Source of the DNA: SABI01 sp963677695
GTDB lineage: Bacteria > Spirochaetota > Spirochaetia > Sphaerochaetales > Sphaerochaetaceae
Direction: 5' to 3'
Length of the DNA stretch: 64,000 bases
Assembly: GCA_963677695.2 (NCBI GenBank)
Contig: CAXXUJ010000001.1
Coordinates: forward strand, 1,550,001-1,614,000
Shown: positions 1 through 9,081 of the stretch, piece after piece
Position numbering within the stretch: position 1 is the stretch's first letter
Layout: every line of letters begins with the position of its first letter
Notes under the pieces: generated by a model
What the model was told of the DNA's origin: nothing
Seen by the model: only the letters and a program-made list of their open reading frames with translations
Database searches by the model: none
Program-made: the position numbers and the translations under genes

Positions 1-1701
1 AGAGTCCATCAGAGACTTGCCCTCAGCAAGCAGTCTGCCGATCTCGGTTGCCTTGAACCTCACATATTCTTCATCCAGGCCGAACGCATTCAGAATATTT
101 TTCTGTCTCTTCGTTACCGCATGGTCAAGCCGGTAGGTTCCATTATTCCGTCTGACCATCTCAATCTTCTCAAGTTCTCTTATGGCCTGAGGAACTGTCA
201 TATAGTTCGGTCTGGTATCTATTCTGAACAGTTCCTCCTTCAGGAGAGTGTAGATTCTATTGCGAATGATGAGTGCAACGAATTCAATGAAGATCTTAGA
301 AGAGAGAGCGTTTTGAGACTGAACCCGCATACTCCTCCCTCCCAGGAAGGTCTTATCACCACTGAACAGTTTCTCAGAAGAATCTCTTCCCTTATAGAGA
401 ATGAGAGCCTCTTCTGCACTCATCTTTTCAGATGTGACAATGCAGAAATAGCCGCACAGGGACAATTCTGTCTCTATGACTGATGGTTTCTCTTGTGCAT
501 AGAGGATGTTCCCTTTCTTTCCGTAGTAGATGTCGAAGTAATGGGTGATGTTTTTGCCGAAAGAGAGAACCTGACCTTCAAAACGTTTGAGAAACTGTTT
601 CCAGTTGTCAATTTTCCGTTCCAACTGCTCACGCTCAGCCGCCTGACGTCCGGGATTGTAATAGATATGGACATAGCGATCCTTGGTGTCATCAGCATAT
701 AATTTGGACTTAACCGTAGTCCCGTAGACCCTGTAGGTACGAATGGAACATTCCCGTGAAGTTTCGAAGGTGTGTATTTTGCTCGTAACCAGAGCTGAGA
801 CAAGGCTTTTCATGCCCTTTACCATGATGATGAAGCTATAGCCATTATCATCCATGTATCGAATATTGTCTTTGCTGAAATAACCCCTGTCCAGAATGAA
901 TCCTATCCTTCTGTAGCCGTAATCGATTACTTTGTCCACGAGAAAACTGAACTGGGACACATCATTGATAGATCCAGGGTACTCTTCGTAGAACAAGGGA
1001 ACCTGATTGGTCTTATCGAAGGCAATAGCAAGATTGAAAACAGGTAATCCTCTATCGTCTTTCGCTTTGCCGAACTCTACGATGTCAACATCACCTGCCT
1101 GACAGTTCTTGTTGGTTGAATCGTAGGAGATGTACAGACGCTGCCGTCGATCCCGCCTTGCATTCCAACTGTCCAGGAACCCAATGGTATGGTCCTTAGT
1201 AATCGAGTTCAGTAGCCTGGACACCTTCGAATCGCTGTAAATTCTCATATTCTGTGAGAATAGGGGATGAGAAAAAGCAAAGTCTGGATAATATTGCGCT
1301 GCATTATCTTCGCTGATGATAGAGTAACAGGCGAGATCGAGCAGCAGCCCGCTATCCTTACCTAGATATTTTTCGAGCATCGTAGGAAGCCCGTACTCTT
1401 GAGCTACTTTATCGACAATAAGATATGCTCCGATTCTCAGACAGCAGCTTCGGTAGGCCTCTGATCTCTCCTCAGGGAGTACTGCTGCAGGGAAGTGCCG
1501 CTGGTAATTCTCATTTGGGTACATTAGTGAACCATTCTCATCGCTGACCTTGCCGATGATTGATCGCTTGGGAATGTTGAACTTACGGATCGGGTCATAT
1601 ACTCGTTCGTATTCAAATAACACGAAAGATGACCCACCCTTTTTCTTGACAGTGATTTTGCCTTGAACATCAGGAATTCCAATGGTGAAATCGTGATACA
1701 T
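1..1701 (-). mobile_element. IS4-superfamily (IS1634-like) transposase, 3' end cut by window edge
   Basis: An open frame reads without a stop from an ATG at 1701 to the window edge, at least 567 residues, so the C-terminus lies outside. It has a DDE transposase layout: D194 in a YDSTN context, D271 in LDRGYF, and E443 inside the IS4-type Y-x2-R-x3-E-x6-K signature (Y436, R439, E443, K450). The spacing with a long insert before the last acidic residue fits the IS1634/IS4 group. The start has a GGAGGG element 4 bases upstream. The frame is intact over the visible part, so the element could be active. Terminal inverted repeats and target duplication were not identified because the far end is missing. 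Confidence 0.88.
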
Positions 1702-1769
1702 TTTGCCCTCCAAAATAAGTTTACCGGTTACACTCATTATTGTATAAGATGGAGAGTCAAATTGCAATA

Positions 1770-1804
1770 AAAAAAGCTCGGAATTCGTTATGAAGTCGAG
1801 CTTT
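1770..1804 (-). terminator. Intrinsic terminator upstream of the transposase
   Basis: AAAGCTCG (1773-1780) pairs perfectly with CGAGCTTT (1797-1804) around a 16-base loop. Read on the minus strand the stem is followed by a run of seven U, as in a rho-independent terminator. It points into the transposase gene, so it would block outside transcription from entering the element. No minus-strand gene lies to its right in the window. Confidence 0.6.
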
Positions 1805-1887
1805 ATTCAAGAGAAATCAAATAGTTTAGAGGTTTGAGTGTAAAAACTCAGCAGAGGTCACATGTATGTAAATTTGCCAATATTCCT

Positions 1888-1927
1888 TTGACGCACTATA
1901 GATAAAAATGTATTCTAATTAAGAACG
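1888..1927 (+). promoter_or_regulatory. IclR-gene promoter overlapping a candidate operator
   Basis: TTGACG (1888-1893), a 17-bp spacer and TATTCT (1911-1916) make a sigma70-type promoter. The -10 box sits inside TGTATTCTAATTAAGAACG (1909-1927), which matches 15 of 19 positions of a motif at 3201-3219 upstream of the TRAP operon. Its core is the inverted repeat TTCT-N5-AGAA. The overlap suggests that the regulator represses its own gene (inference). Confidence 0.6.
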
Positions 1928-1939
1928 AGGTAATGGTAT

Positions 1940-2707
1940 ATGGAAAATACACAGGATGTGAAAGTAAAATCACTATATAAATCTTTAAAAATACTGGAAT
2001 GTTTTACGGTTGCTACACCTGAACTTGGAATTACTGAAATAGCAAAAAAGCTTGATTTAAATAAGAGCAATGTCTTTAATATCATTACAACCCTGATGAC
2101 CGCCGGTTATATTGAGAAAAATCCGATAACAGATCAGTATCGACTTTCTTTGAAGATTTTAGAATTCTCTTATGTGATTACGAGCAGGCTTGAATATCAG
2201 GCGATAGTTATGCAAACGATGCAACGTCTAGCAAACGAAGTGAATCATGCGGTTCTTTTTGGAGTGATCCATGGTACGCAAGTTCTCTATTTGTACAATA
2301 TCTATCCTAAAAGTGAGAACAGTGACTACGTGCTTCGCTCGCTGATCGGAGAGAGAGCCCCTCTTTATTGTACATCAATCGGCAAAGCAATGCTAAGCGC
2401 ACTTCCACAAGAAGAAGTGGTTCGCCATATAGATGATGTCCTTGTTCCGTTTACAAAGACGACAATCACTTCTTCTGAGCAACTCATGCAGGATCTTCAA
2501 CTATCTGCTTCTAGAGGTTATTCAATTGATAATTGCGAACATGAAAATGATATCCGCTGTGTAGGGGTTCCGGTTAGGTCCCGTGATGGTAAACTCATTG
2601 GAGGTATGTGTGTTTCCGGTCCGATACAGCATATTCCTGAGGAAGAGATTGATGATTTAGGGCGAAGCCTGATTTCAGCATCATTTGAGATCAGACATAG
2701 AACCTAA
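1940..2707 (+). CDS. IclR-family transcriptional regulator
   Basis: A 255-aa protein of normal IclR length. Residues about 10-72 form the winged helix-turn-helix (SLKILECF, then ELGITEIAKKLDLNKSNVFNII). The rest is the IclR effector-binding domain, with the typical ERAPLYCTSIGKAML stretch near residues 138-152 and a C-terminal segment that begins with RCVGVPV. Such regulators commonly control sugar-acid catabolism and bind small organic acids. It is followed on the same strand by a TRAP transporter and sugar-acid enzymes, and shares an upstream motif with that operon, so it is the likely local regulator. The ATG has a GAGG element 10 bases upstream. The ligand is unknown. Confidence 0.9.
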   Translation: MENTQDVKVKSLYKSLKILECFTVATPELGITEIAKKLDLNKSNVFNIITTLMTAGYIEKNPITDQYRLSLKILEFSYVITSRLEYQAIVMQTMQRLANEVNHAVLFGVIHGTQVLYLYNIYPKSENSDYVLRSLIGERAPLYCTSIGKAMLSALPQEEVVRHIDDVLVPFTKTTITSSEQLMQDLQLSASRGYSIDNCEHENDIRCVGVPVRSRDGKLIGGMCVSGPIQHIPEEEIDDLGRSLISASFEIRHRT

Positions 2708-3143
2708 CCTGAAACAATAACAATGTCTCCTGTTTAGATCCTCTTTGTGTAAGCCTCAATATTTCAAACGTATGGTCATAGGTAATAACAATTTGGAATT
2801 CTATGTAGAAGATCACATACATTCTTTATGCATGCAATCTCAATCTCCATTGCCTTCACGTGATAGTCGAAGAAAGCTCAGTTCTTACAATCCGGAAACC
2901 TCTCATTTGCCCTTATTAAACGCATGAATTAGAAGAGCTAACTATCAGTGAGAGTGTTCCTTGCTGAATCTAATCGGGATCTTCGTAATTTTACTAAATC
3001 AAATAAATATTGACAGTTTAAAGCTAGCTGATTCTGCACAATCATGCACAGGAAGCTGCATGCTTATGCATATGATTTGTATTTTAAAATTAGATCTATA
3101 TTTCAGTATTACATATAAAAAATCTCCGTATATAAAATAAATA

Positions 3144-3172
3144 TTGACATAATGGAAAACCTGATCTAATGT
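3144..3172 (+). promoter_or_regulatory. Sigma70-type promoter of the TRAP operon
   Basis: TTGACA (3144-3149), an exact 17-bp spacer and TAATGT (3167-3172). The predicted start point is near 3179, which gives an 85-base leader before dctP. Confidence 0.65.
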
Positions 3173-3200
3173 AAGTCAAGAGTTATTAAATAAGAAATAG

Positions 3201-3219
3201 TGTTCTCTAATACAGAACG
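3201..3219 (+). promoter_or_regulatory. Candidate IclR operator upstream of dctP
   Basis: TGTTCTCTAATACAGAACG contains the inverted repeat GTTCT-N7-AGAAC and aligns without gaps to 1909-1927 upstream of the regulator gene (consensus TGTNNTCTAATNNAGAACG). It lies downstream of the predicted transcription start, a position from which a bound repressor could block elongation. Confidence 0.55.
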
Positions 3220-3233
3220 TTATTAATATTAAT

Positions 3234-3250
3234 ATGATGCTAAGCATCAT
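3234..3250 (+). promoter_or_regulatory. Perfect palindrome adjoining the dctP ribosome binding site
   Basis: ATGATGCTAAGCATCAT is an 8-bp inverted repeat with a one-base centre. It directly abuts the AAGGAGG (3251-3257) of dctP. It may be a protein-binding site; as RNA the one-base loop is too tight, so only a shorter stem could form. Confidence 0.45.
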
Positions 3251-3264
3251 AAGGAGGAAGGCAA

Positions 3265-4296
3265 ATGAAAAAAGGAATGACAGTTGTGCTGTTAATCTTA
3301 GTTACCGTCTCTCTGCTTTTTGCGCAGGGAACAACCGAGCAGTCAGGAAAAGTGTACACACTTAAGTTGGGCTATACTCCTGTAGCGATGGATCCTAATG
3401 ACAGTCCTGATGTTATGTACGGAGAAATATTTAAACAGTATGTAGAAGAAAATTCAAATGGACGTATTGTTGTTGATATTTATCCTGGGGGACAGTTAGG
3501 AAATGCTGCTGAATTTGTACAGGGAGTCTCTTCAGGGGCAATTGAAATGGCAGTTATCAATATTAGTATGCTGAGTAATCTTTATAATCCGACAATGCTG
3601 CTTTCCATTCCAGGACTCTTTGCGAGTGTCGAAGAGTGTAACGCAATCCTGAATGGTGATTGGGGTCAGAATATGTTTGAAGAAGTAAGGAATGCGTCTA
3701 AAATTCGTATTATGAATACCGGATCAAACGGCTTCAGAAGTTTTACTAATAATATTCGCGAAGTTGGAACGATGGAAGACACTAAAGGAATAACCTTCCG
3801 GGTCATGCAGAATCCTGTTTCAGTACGTATGGTCGAATCAATGGGCGCGCGTGCGGTACCAATGCCTGGTTCTGAAATGTATATGGCAATGAAGACTGGA
3901 GTGGTTGATGGGCAGGAGAACCCAATCCTGAACATAATCCAGGATAAGACCTATGAAGTGCAGAAATATCTTACACTTGATCGTCATATGGCTTCAATTA
4001 TGGCTTATATTATTAATGATGGAGTTTTCTCCTCACTGCCCGAGGATCTTCAGAAAGTTGTTCTTGAAGGTTCCAAGAAAGCGACAGAAGCTGCAGATAA
4101 AGTAATTGCAACCAGAAATGTTGAAGGCCTGGAGTTCTTAAAAGAACAGGGCATGATCGTCACACAGCCGACCGAGGCTGCTTTGAAGGCATGGCACGAC
4201 ACCATTTTCACAGCAACACAGTCTTTCGTACGGGAAGAGATCGGTGATGAGATTGTTGATTCAATGATTTCTGCACTCGACGCCTATCGTAAATAA
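3265..4296 (+). CDS. dctP: TRAP transporter solute-binding protein (DctP family)
   Basis: A 343-aa periplasmic binding protein. A signal peptide spans residues 1-20 (KK, hydrophobic core, cleavage near LLFA-Q). The mature part follows the DctP pattern: KLGYTP, then a segment around FKQYVEENSNGRIVVDIYPGGQLG, the GFRSFTNN region and the VDGQENP motif at about residue 215. It captures the substrate, typically an organic or sugar acid, for the DctQM membrane unit encoded downstream. The start has AAGGAGG 7 bases upstream. Context (dehydratase, dehydrogenase, aldolase) points to a hexonate or hexuronate-like substrate; the exact compound cannot be read from the sequence. Confidence 0.93.
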   Translation: MKKGMTVVLLILVTVSLLFAQGTTEQSGKVYTLKLGYTPVAMDPNDSPDVMYGEIFKQYVEENSNGRIVVDIYPGGQLGNAAEFVQGVSSGAIEMAVINISMLSNLYNPTMLLSIPGLFASVEECNAILNGDWGQNMFEEVRNASKIRIMNTGSNGFRSFTNNIREVGTMEDTKGITFRVMQNPVSVRMVESMGARAVPMPGSEMYMAMKTGVVDGQENPILNIIQDKTYEVQKYLTLDRHMASIMAYIINDGVFSSLPEDLQKVVLEGSKKATEAADKVIATRNVEGLEFLKEQGMIVTQPTEAALKAWHDTIFTATQSFVREEIGDEIVDSMISALDAYRK

Positions 4297-4324
4297 GGCA
4301 TTCTAAGGAAGGGAGCGTACTTAC

Positions 4325-4864
4325 ATGGATAGTTTTGGTAAGAAGTTATATAAATCACTTGATACGGCATCAGTGAAGCTTACAAAAGGGCTTGAAGCCG
4401 TAAGTGCGCTCTTGATCTTCATATGTTTTTTAACTCTTCTGTTTCAGGTATTTTACAGGTTTGTAATAGTAAAGTTTTTTTCATTCTCATTCCCGTTTAC
4501 CGAAGAGTTAGCTCGATTCCTACTGATATGGACGATTTATCTTATTGCCGGAGTAAATCTGAGGGAAGGTTCCATGGTTTCAATCAACTATATTTATGAC
4601 AGATTGGGAATAAAGGGGCGTTCTATCATGTATTATATTTCGCGTGCCCTCATTATCATATTCCTCTCTTTAGTCTTTCTATATTCCCTGAATGTGATTA
4701 TGCAGAATGTTCAATTTAGATCATCTACACTGAGAGCTCCTGGCTGGCTTTTGTTTTCTGCGCCAGCGGTTGGTATAGTACTACTATCTTATGAGACAGT
4801 CGTTGAGATAATAGGAGTTATCGTCGGAGAAATTGTTCCGTTCGAATCGAGACCCTCCCTGTAA
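4325..4864 (+). CDS. dctQ: TRAP transporter small membrane subunit (DctQ family)
   Basis: A 179-aa protein with four predicted membrane helices, at about residues 22-45, 60-78, 98-120 and 136-158. It carries the EELARFLLIW motif typical of DctQ. It pairs with the large DctM subunit encoded 12 bases downstream and is the second gene of the dctPQM unit. The ATG follows AAGGAAGGGAG. The length is normal for the family. Confidence 0.9.
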   Translation: MDSFGKKLYKSLDTASVKLTKGLEAVSALLIFICFLTLLFQVFYRFVIVKFFSFSFPFTEELARFLLIWTIYLIAGVNLREGSMVSINYIYDRLGIKGRSIMYYISRALIIIFLSLVFLYSLNVIMQNVQFRSSTLRAPGWLLFSAPAVGIVLLSYETVVEIIGVIVGEIVPFESRPSL

Positions 4865-4876
4865 AACGAGGTTAAT

Positions 4877-6154
4877 ATGGCACTTCTTATACTGCTGTTT
4901 TTTATTGTTACAATGTTAATTGGATTACCTGTTCTCTTTTCTATGGGAATTACAAGTATTTTCGCTTTCGGGATCCTCGGAGGCAATTTACAGATCATTC
5001 CTTTGAAAATGTTTACCGGTGTGGATAATTTTGTGTATCTGGCAATCCCTCTCTTCATACTTGCAAGCGAGTTAATGACAACAGGTGGAATCACGCGCAG
5101 AATTGTCCATTTCTGTAATACTCTCGTAGGTCATATTACAGGCGGCTTAGCATATGTAAACATTCTTGCTTCAATTTTTTTCGCTGGTATCAGCGGATCA
5201 GCCACAGCTGATGCTGCTGGTCTGGGAAAGATCGAGATGGATATGATGGAAACTGCTGGCTATCCGAAAAAATTCGCCGCTTCTACGACTGCTGCTTCTG
5301 CAATAATTGGCCCGATCATTCCGCCGAGTACAATTATGATTATTTATGCAGTTGTTGCGGGAAATGTCTCTGTTAGTGAAATGTTCCTCGCCGGGTTCAT
5401 CCCTGGACTCCTGATTGGGCTGGGAGAACTTGTAACTGTATTTATTGTAGCAAAGAAGAATGGGTATCCTAGAGAAGACAGAGCCTCCTCCCTTCGTGAA
5501 ATATGGAGTGCTTTTATTGAAACCCTGCCATCACTTCTCCTTCCTGTCATCATTATCGGAGGAATAGTCTCAGGAATTTTTACAGCAACCGAATCAGCTG
5601 CTATAGCTGTTCTCTATGCCTTAGTTGTTACAAAATTCTTACTGAAAACACTTACATGGAGAGAGTTTTATCGTGCATTGGTTAATACTGCGAAGACAAC
5701 CGCAAATGTGATGGTGATTATTGCGATATCAACAGCAATGGCATGGGTGATTACTGCACTGAGAATTCCGCAGACTGTAACAACATTTTTTCTCAGTTAT
5801 GCAAACTCACCTTTGATTTTTCTGCTGTTTATAAATATTCTACTTCTTGTAGTCGGCATGCTTCTCGACCAGTCGCCTGCACTTCTCATCATGGTTCCTA
5901 TCTTGCTCCCGGTAGCTCTCCAGTTCGGTATCAGTCCTTTACATTTCGGTATTGTAGTAATTATCAACCTCTGTATTGGACTGGTTACTCCTCCAGTCGG
6001 GATGACGCTGTTCGTGACATCTAATGTTGCTAAACTGAAGCTCACGCATATGTATACCGGTATATTGATATTCCTTCCGGGCTTGTTTATAGCTCTTTTT
6101 CTCATAACATTCATTCCCGGACTGGCAACATGGTTGCCATCTATCATTAATTAA
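4877..6154 (+). CDS. dctM: TRAP transporter large membrane subunit (DctM family)
   Basis: A 425-aa, highly hydrophobic protein with about 12 predicted helices. Family signatures are visible: GISGSATADAAGLG near residues 110-123, then IGPIIPPSTIMIIYA near 155-170 and a C-terminal TPPVGMTLF near 368-377. It forms the ion-coupled translocation channel with DctQ and takes substrate from DctP. Start ATG with upstream GAGG; 12-base gap after dctQ and 22-base gap to the next gene indicate one transcript. Confidence 0.93.
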   Translation: MALLILLFFIVTMLIGLPVLFSMGITSIFAFGILGGNLQIIPLKMFTGVDNFVYLAIPLFILASELMTTGGITRRIVHFCNTLVGHITGGLAYVNILASIFFAGISGSATADAAGLGKIEMDMMETAGYPKKFAASTTAASAIIGPIIPPSTIMIIYAVVAGNVSVSEMFLAGFIPGLLIGLGELVTVFIVAKKNGYPREDRASSLREIWSAFIETLPSLLLPVIIIGGIVSGIFTATESAAIAVLYALVVTKFLLKTLTWREFYRALVNTAKTTANVMVIIAISTAMAWVITALRIPQTVTTFFLSYANSPLIFLLFINILLLVVGMLLDQSPALLIMVPILLPVALQFGISPLHFGIVVIINLCIGLVTPPVGMTLFVTSNVAKLKLTHMYTGILIFLPGLFIALFLITFIPGLATWLPSIIN

Positions 6155-6176
6155 AAAAAATTTATTGGAGGCATAG

Positions 6177-7277
6177 ATGTTACAAACCAAGATTAAAGAT
6201 ATTAAAGTGTTTTTTGTTGAAACGCATGTAAAAGGGAATTTTGCTGATTCAACTAGAAATGTAGAGACGATAGGGTATGTTGTGGTTGAAGTCATCACCG
6301 ACAACGGATTGAAAGGTATCGGAATAACCTATCATGAAGTGGGTGGTGAAGCAATCAGAGAAATGGTCTTAAAAGGTATCGGTCCTAAAATTATTGGAAG
6401 GAGTCCTCTTGAGACGGAAACCATTTATGAGGAGCTGTTCCATTATCTTCGCGGTGTTGGACGGAAGGGGCTTTCCTTTTGCGCAATCAGTGCTGTTGAC
6501 ATAGCGCTGTGGGATCTTAAAGCGCAGATGCTGGAATTGCCATTGTACCGACTTCTTGGCGGGACAAGGAACAAGCTTCAAGTCTATGCCAGCGGCGGAT
6601 GGACAAGCTATTCAAAAGATGAACTTGTCGCTGAGGCCCTCGACATGGTTGGTCGAGGTTATACCCAGATCAAGCTGAAAGTCGGTGTCGACGGTGGGCG
6701 AAATCTGCGGGAGGATGTCGCAAGAATTCAGGCAGTTCGTGATGCAATAGGGCCTGATGTAGGTTTGATGGTTGATGCAAACAATGCATTTACAGCGGCC
6801 ACCGCGATTCGGCTCGCGGACATGATGAAGGATCTGGATATTATGTTCTTTGAGGAACCTGTTTTCGCAGATGATATTCCAGGATTGGCAAGATTCCGTT
6901 CTATGTCCAGTATTCCAGTAGCAACAGGGGAACATGAATATACACGCTATGGGATGCGTGATCTTCTATTACATAATGCTGTTGATTATCTTCAGTGCGA
7001 TATTGTCAGATGTGGGGGAGTAACGGAGATGCAGAAGATAATCGGGATGTCACAAGCCTGGAACGTCTATTTGGCACCACACGGGATGGAATACATGCAT
7101 ATGCATATTCTCTCCCCAGCTTCAAATGGAGTATTTCTTGAACGGCTGCTTATGTTTGAAGAAGTGTCTGAATTAGCCTTCGTTGATCCTCCACGCCCGG
7201 AACATGGTTGGCTTACTATACCTGACACACCTGGAATAGGGTTGAAGCTGAACTATGACAATCTACAGGAAGGATAA
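6177..7277 (+). CDS. Enolase-superfamily sugar-acid dehydratase (mandelate racemase subgroup)
   Basis: A 366-aa protein with the N-terminal capping domain (about 1-125) and a TIM-barrel. Visible catalytic elements: K166-x-K168 in IKLKVG, metal ligands D200 (MVDANN), E226 (FFEEP) and E252 (ATGEH), then D275 and H302 in APHGMEYMH. The KxK plus His-Asp pattern belongs to the mandelate racemase subgroup, whose members dehydrate aldonic or aldaric acids to 2-keto-3-deoxy acids. The aldolase and dehydrogenase downstream are consistent with that. RBS TTGGAGG 7 bases before ATG. The exact substrate is not identifiable by eye. Confidence 0.88.
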   Translation: MLQTKIKDIKVFFVETHVKGNFADSTRNVETIGYVVVEVITDNGLKGIGITYHEVGGEAIREMVLKGIGPKIIGRSPLETETIYEELFHYLRGVGRKGLSFCAISAVDIALWDLKAQMLELPLYRLLGGTRNKLQVYASGGWTSYSKDELVAEALDMVGRGYTQIKLKVGVDGGRNLREDVARIQAVRDAIGPDVGLMVDANNAFTAATAIRLADMMKDLDIMFFEEPVFADDIPGLARFRSMSSIPVATGEHEYTRYGMRDLLLHNAVDYLQCDIVRCGGVTEMQKIIGMSQAWNVYLAPHGMEYMHMHILSPASNGVFLERLLMFEEVSELAFVDPPRPEHGWLTIPDTPGIGLKLNYDNLQEG

Positions 7278-7295
7278 TGGAAAGAGGTGGTGGAA

Positions 7296-8126
7296 ATGAA
7301 AGATCTTCTGTTTGATGTTTCTAAAAAGATAGTTGTGATTACTGGTGGATTCGGGCAGATAGGGGCTGAACTGGTCAGAGAATTTTTATATCGTGGCTCA
7401 AAAGTTGCAATCTTCTCAAGAACAGCAGATGTAAAGAGGATTGAAAAGACATTTGGAAATGAACTCTGCGCAAGTGGCAATGTAGTAGGTTACAGTGTCA
7501 ACATTTCAGATAAGGCATCTATACATGCGGCTCTCGACAAGCTTGAAAAACTCTGGGGTATTCCCGATGTTTTAGTGAATAATGCTGGAATTGATACACA
7601 GCCGAGTGCGCCTCCTGAAGTATCAGGTCCGTTTGAAGAATTCCCTGAAGAAGTATTTCGTGAGGTGATCGATGTGAATCTCGTTGGAACGTTTCTCATG
7701 ACTCAGGCCTTTGGTTCAAGATTAGTTTCGAAGAATAAAAGTGGATCAATTATTAATGTTGGATCAATTTATGGGATGCTGAGTCCTGTCCAGGATATAT
7801 ACGCATATAAAGAGGAAAAAACAGGGGTCCCCTTTATTAAACCTGTGGCGTATTCCGCTGCAAAAAGCGGTTTATATAACCTTACACGATATTGTGCCAC
7901 ATACTGGGGCAGGAAAGGAATTCGGGTGAATATACTTACTCCGTCAGGGGTATTTCGTGAAACACAGGATCAGGAGTTTCAGAAAAATTATTGTGAGAGG
8001 ATACCGATAGGAAGAATGGCTCAGGCTGATGAGTATAACGGAGCAGTCATATTTCTTGCATCGGACGCTTCAAGGTATATGACTGGAGCGAATTTGATTG
8101 TAGATGGTGGATGGACTGCCTGGTGA
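7296..8126 (+). CDS. Short-chain dehydrogenase/reductase (SDR)
   Basis: A 276-aa classical SDR. The NAD(P)-binding motif TGGFGQIG is at residues 16-23, NNAG at 95-98, the catalytic Ser at about 157 (INVGS) and YSAAK at 186-190. The C-terminal DGG is the usual family ending. It probably oxidises or reduces a hydroxyl or keto group of the sugar-acid intermediate. I chose the ATG at 7296, which has AGAGG at a good distance; in-frame GTG codons at 7287 and 7290 are less likely starts. It lies 18 bases after the dehydratase gene. Confidence 0.88.
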   Translation: MKDLLFDVSKKIVVITGGFGQIGAELVREFLYRGSKVAIFSRTADVKRIEKTFGNELCASGNVVGYSVNISDKASIHAALDKLEKLWGIPDVLVNNAGIDTQPSAPPEVSGPFEEFPEEVFREVIDVNLVGTFLMTQAFGSRLVSKNKSGSIINVGSIYGMLSPVQDIYAYKEEKTGVPFIKPVAYSAAKSGLYNLTRYCATYWGRKGIRVNILTPSGVFRETQDQEFQKNYCERIPIGRMAQADEYNGAVIFLASDASRYMTGANLIVDGGWTAW

Positions 8127-8208
8127 TGAATGTGAAGTCATGCATATGTATGAACTAAATCTAACTCAATTCGGTTTTCTAAATCCGAGATAAATGGAGA
8201 TAAAAGGT

Positions 8209-9081
8209 ATGAAAGGGATTTTCTCAGCATTGGTAACACCTGTTGATTCTGCGGGAGGGCTGGATAAGAAGGCACTTAAAAATCTAGTGAGATTTGAGTT
8301 AGATCACGGAGTAGAAGGTTTGTATTGCTGTGGCTCATCTGGTGAAGGCCTACTTCTAGATACAGATGAGAGGGAGCAGCTTGTTGAAATTGTTTCATCC
8401 GAAGTGTCTGGTGAAGTTCCTTTCATTGTGCATACGGGAGCACTTAGCACACGAACAGTAGTGGAACTATCAATACATGCACAAACTCATGGGGCAAAGG
8501 CTGTCTCGCTTATTCCTCCCATTTATTATAGTTATACACCACAGGAAGTTGAAGGACACTATAGAACTGTACTTGATGCCTTGGATATCGGTGTGATTGT
8601 ATATAATATTCCTCAATTCACTGGAATCAATTTCTCCAAGAAAATGAACTCATCACTTCTCAATGATTCAAGAATTGTAGGAATAAAACATACATCTACA
8701 AATCTGTACGAACTGGAAAGAATTCATGAAGCATTTCCGGACAAAGTAATATATAACGGTTTTGATGAGATGTACTTATACAGCATCACAGCCGGAGCAC
8801 AAGCCACTATCGGAACTACAGTAAATATCTGTCCCGGTATATTTAAAGATATACGGAAAAGGTATTATGAAGGAGATCTTGCAGGAGCTCGCTCTGTTCA
8901 ATCTACTCTGAATTCATTTGTTGAAGCTCTTGTAGACATTAGTATATTCCCTGCTACGAAATATGCGATGGATCTCCTTGGAGCTCCCTGTGGTCCCTGT
9001 AGAAAGCCATTCATATCACTGAATGAAAAGCAGAAAACAGGAGTAGCAGAAGCTCTGAAAATTGTTGAGGAATGGCTATAG
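8209..9081 (+). CDS. DapA-family aldolase/lyase
   Basis: A 290-aa TIM-barrel protein of the dihydrodipicolinate synthase/N-acetylneuraminate lyase family. The family markers are GSSGEG at residues 42-47, Y132 in VYNIPQ, the Schiff-base lysine K160 in GIKHTS, and YNGFDE. In this context it most likely cleaves a 2-keto-3-deoxy sugar acid to pyruvate and an aldehyde, so it would be the last step of the pathway. Start 8209 is preferred because GGAG (8196-8199) lies 9 bases upstream; an in-frame ATG at 8194 has a poorer site. A short palindrome, TGGCTATAGCCA, surrounds the stop codon. Confidence 0.87.
   Translation: MKGIFSALVTPVDSAGGLDKKALKNLVRFELDHGVEGLYCCGSSGEGLLLDTDEREQLVEIVSSEVSGEVPFIVHTGALSTRTVVELSIHAQTHGAKAVSLIPPIYYSYTPQEVEGHYRTVLDALDIGVIVYNIPQFTGINFSKKMNSSLLNDSRIVGIKHTSTNLYELERIHEAFPDKVIYNGFDEMYLYSITAGAQATIGTTVNICPGIFKDIRKRYYEGDLAGARSVQSTLNSFVEALVDISIFPATKYAMDLLGAPCGPCRKPFISLNEKQKTGVAEALKIVEEWL

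Larger units (their letters stand above)
2708..3264 (+). promoter_or_regulatory. Intergenic control region of the TRAP operon
   Basis: No convincing gene lies here; the short frame at 2745-2927 lacks codon character and any family signal. The stretch is AT-rich. It carries the 15-bp sequence AAATAAATATTGACA twice (3001-3015 and 3135-3149), a promoter (3144-3172), the IclR-type motif (3201-3219) and a palindrome just before the dctP ribosome binding site (3234-3250). Confidence 0.6.

Noticed and set aside
2745..2927. 60-residue open frame after the IclR gene
   Set aside because: No ribosome binding site, no family signal, irregular codon use, and it lies in AT-rich control DNA.
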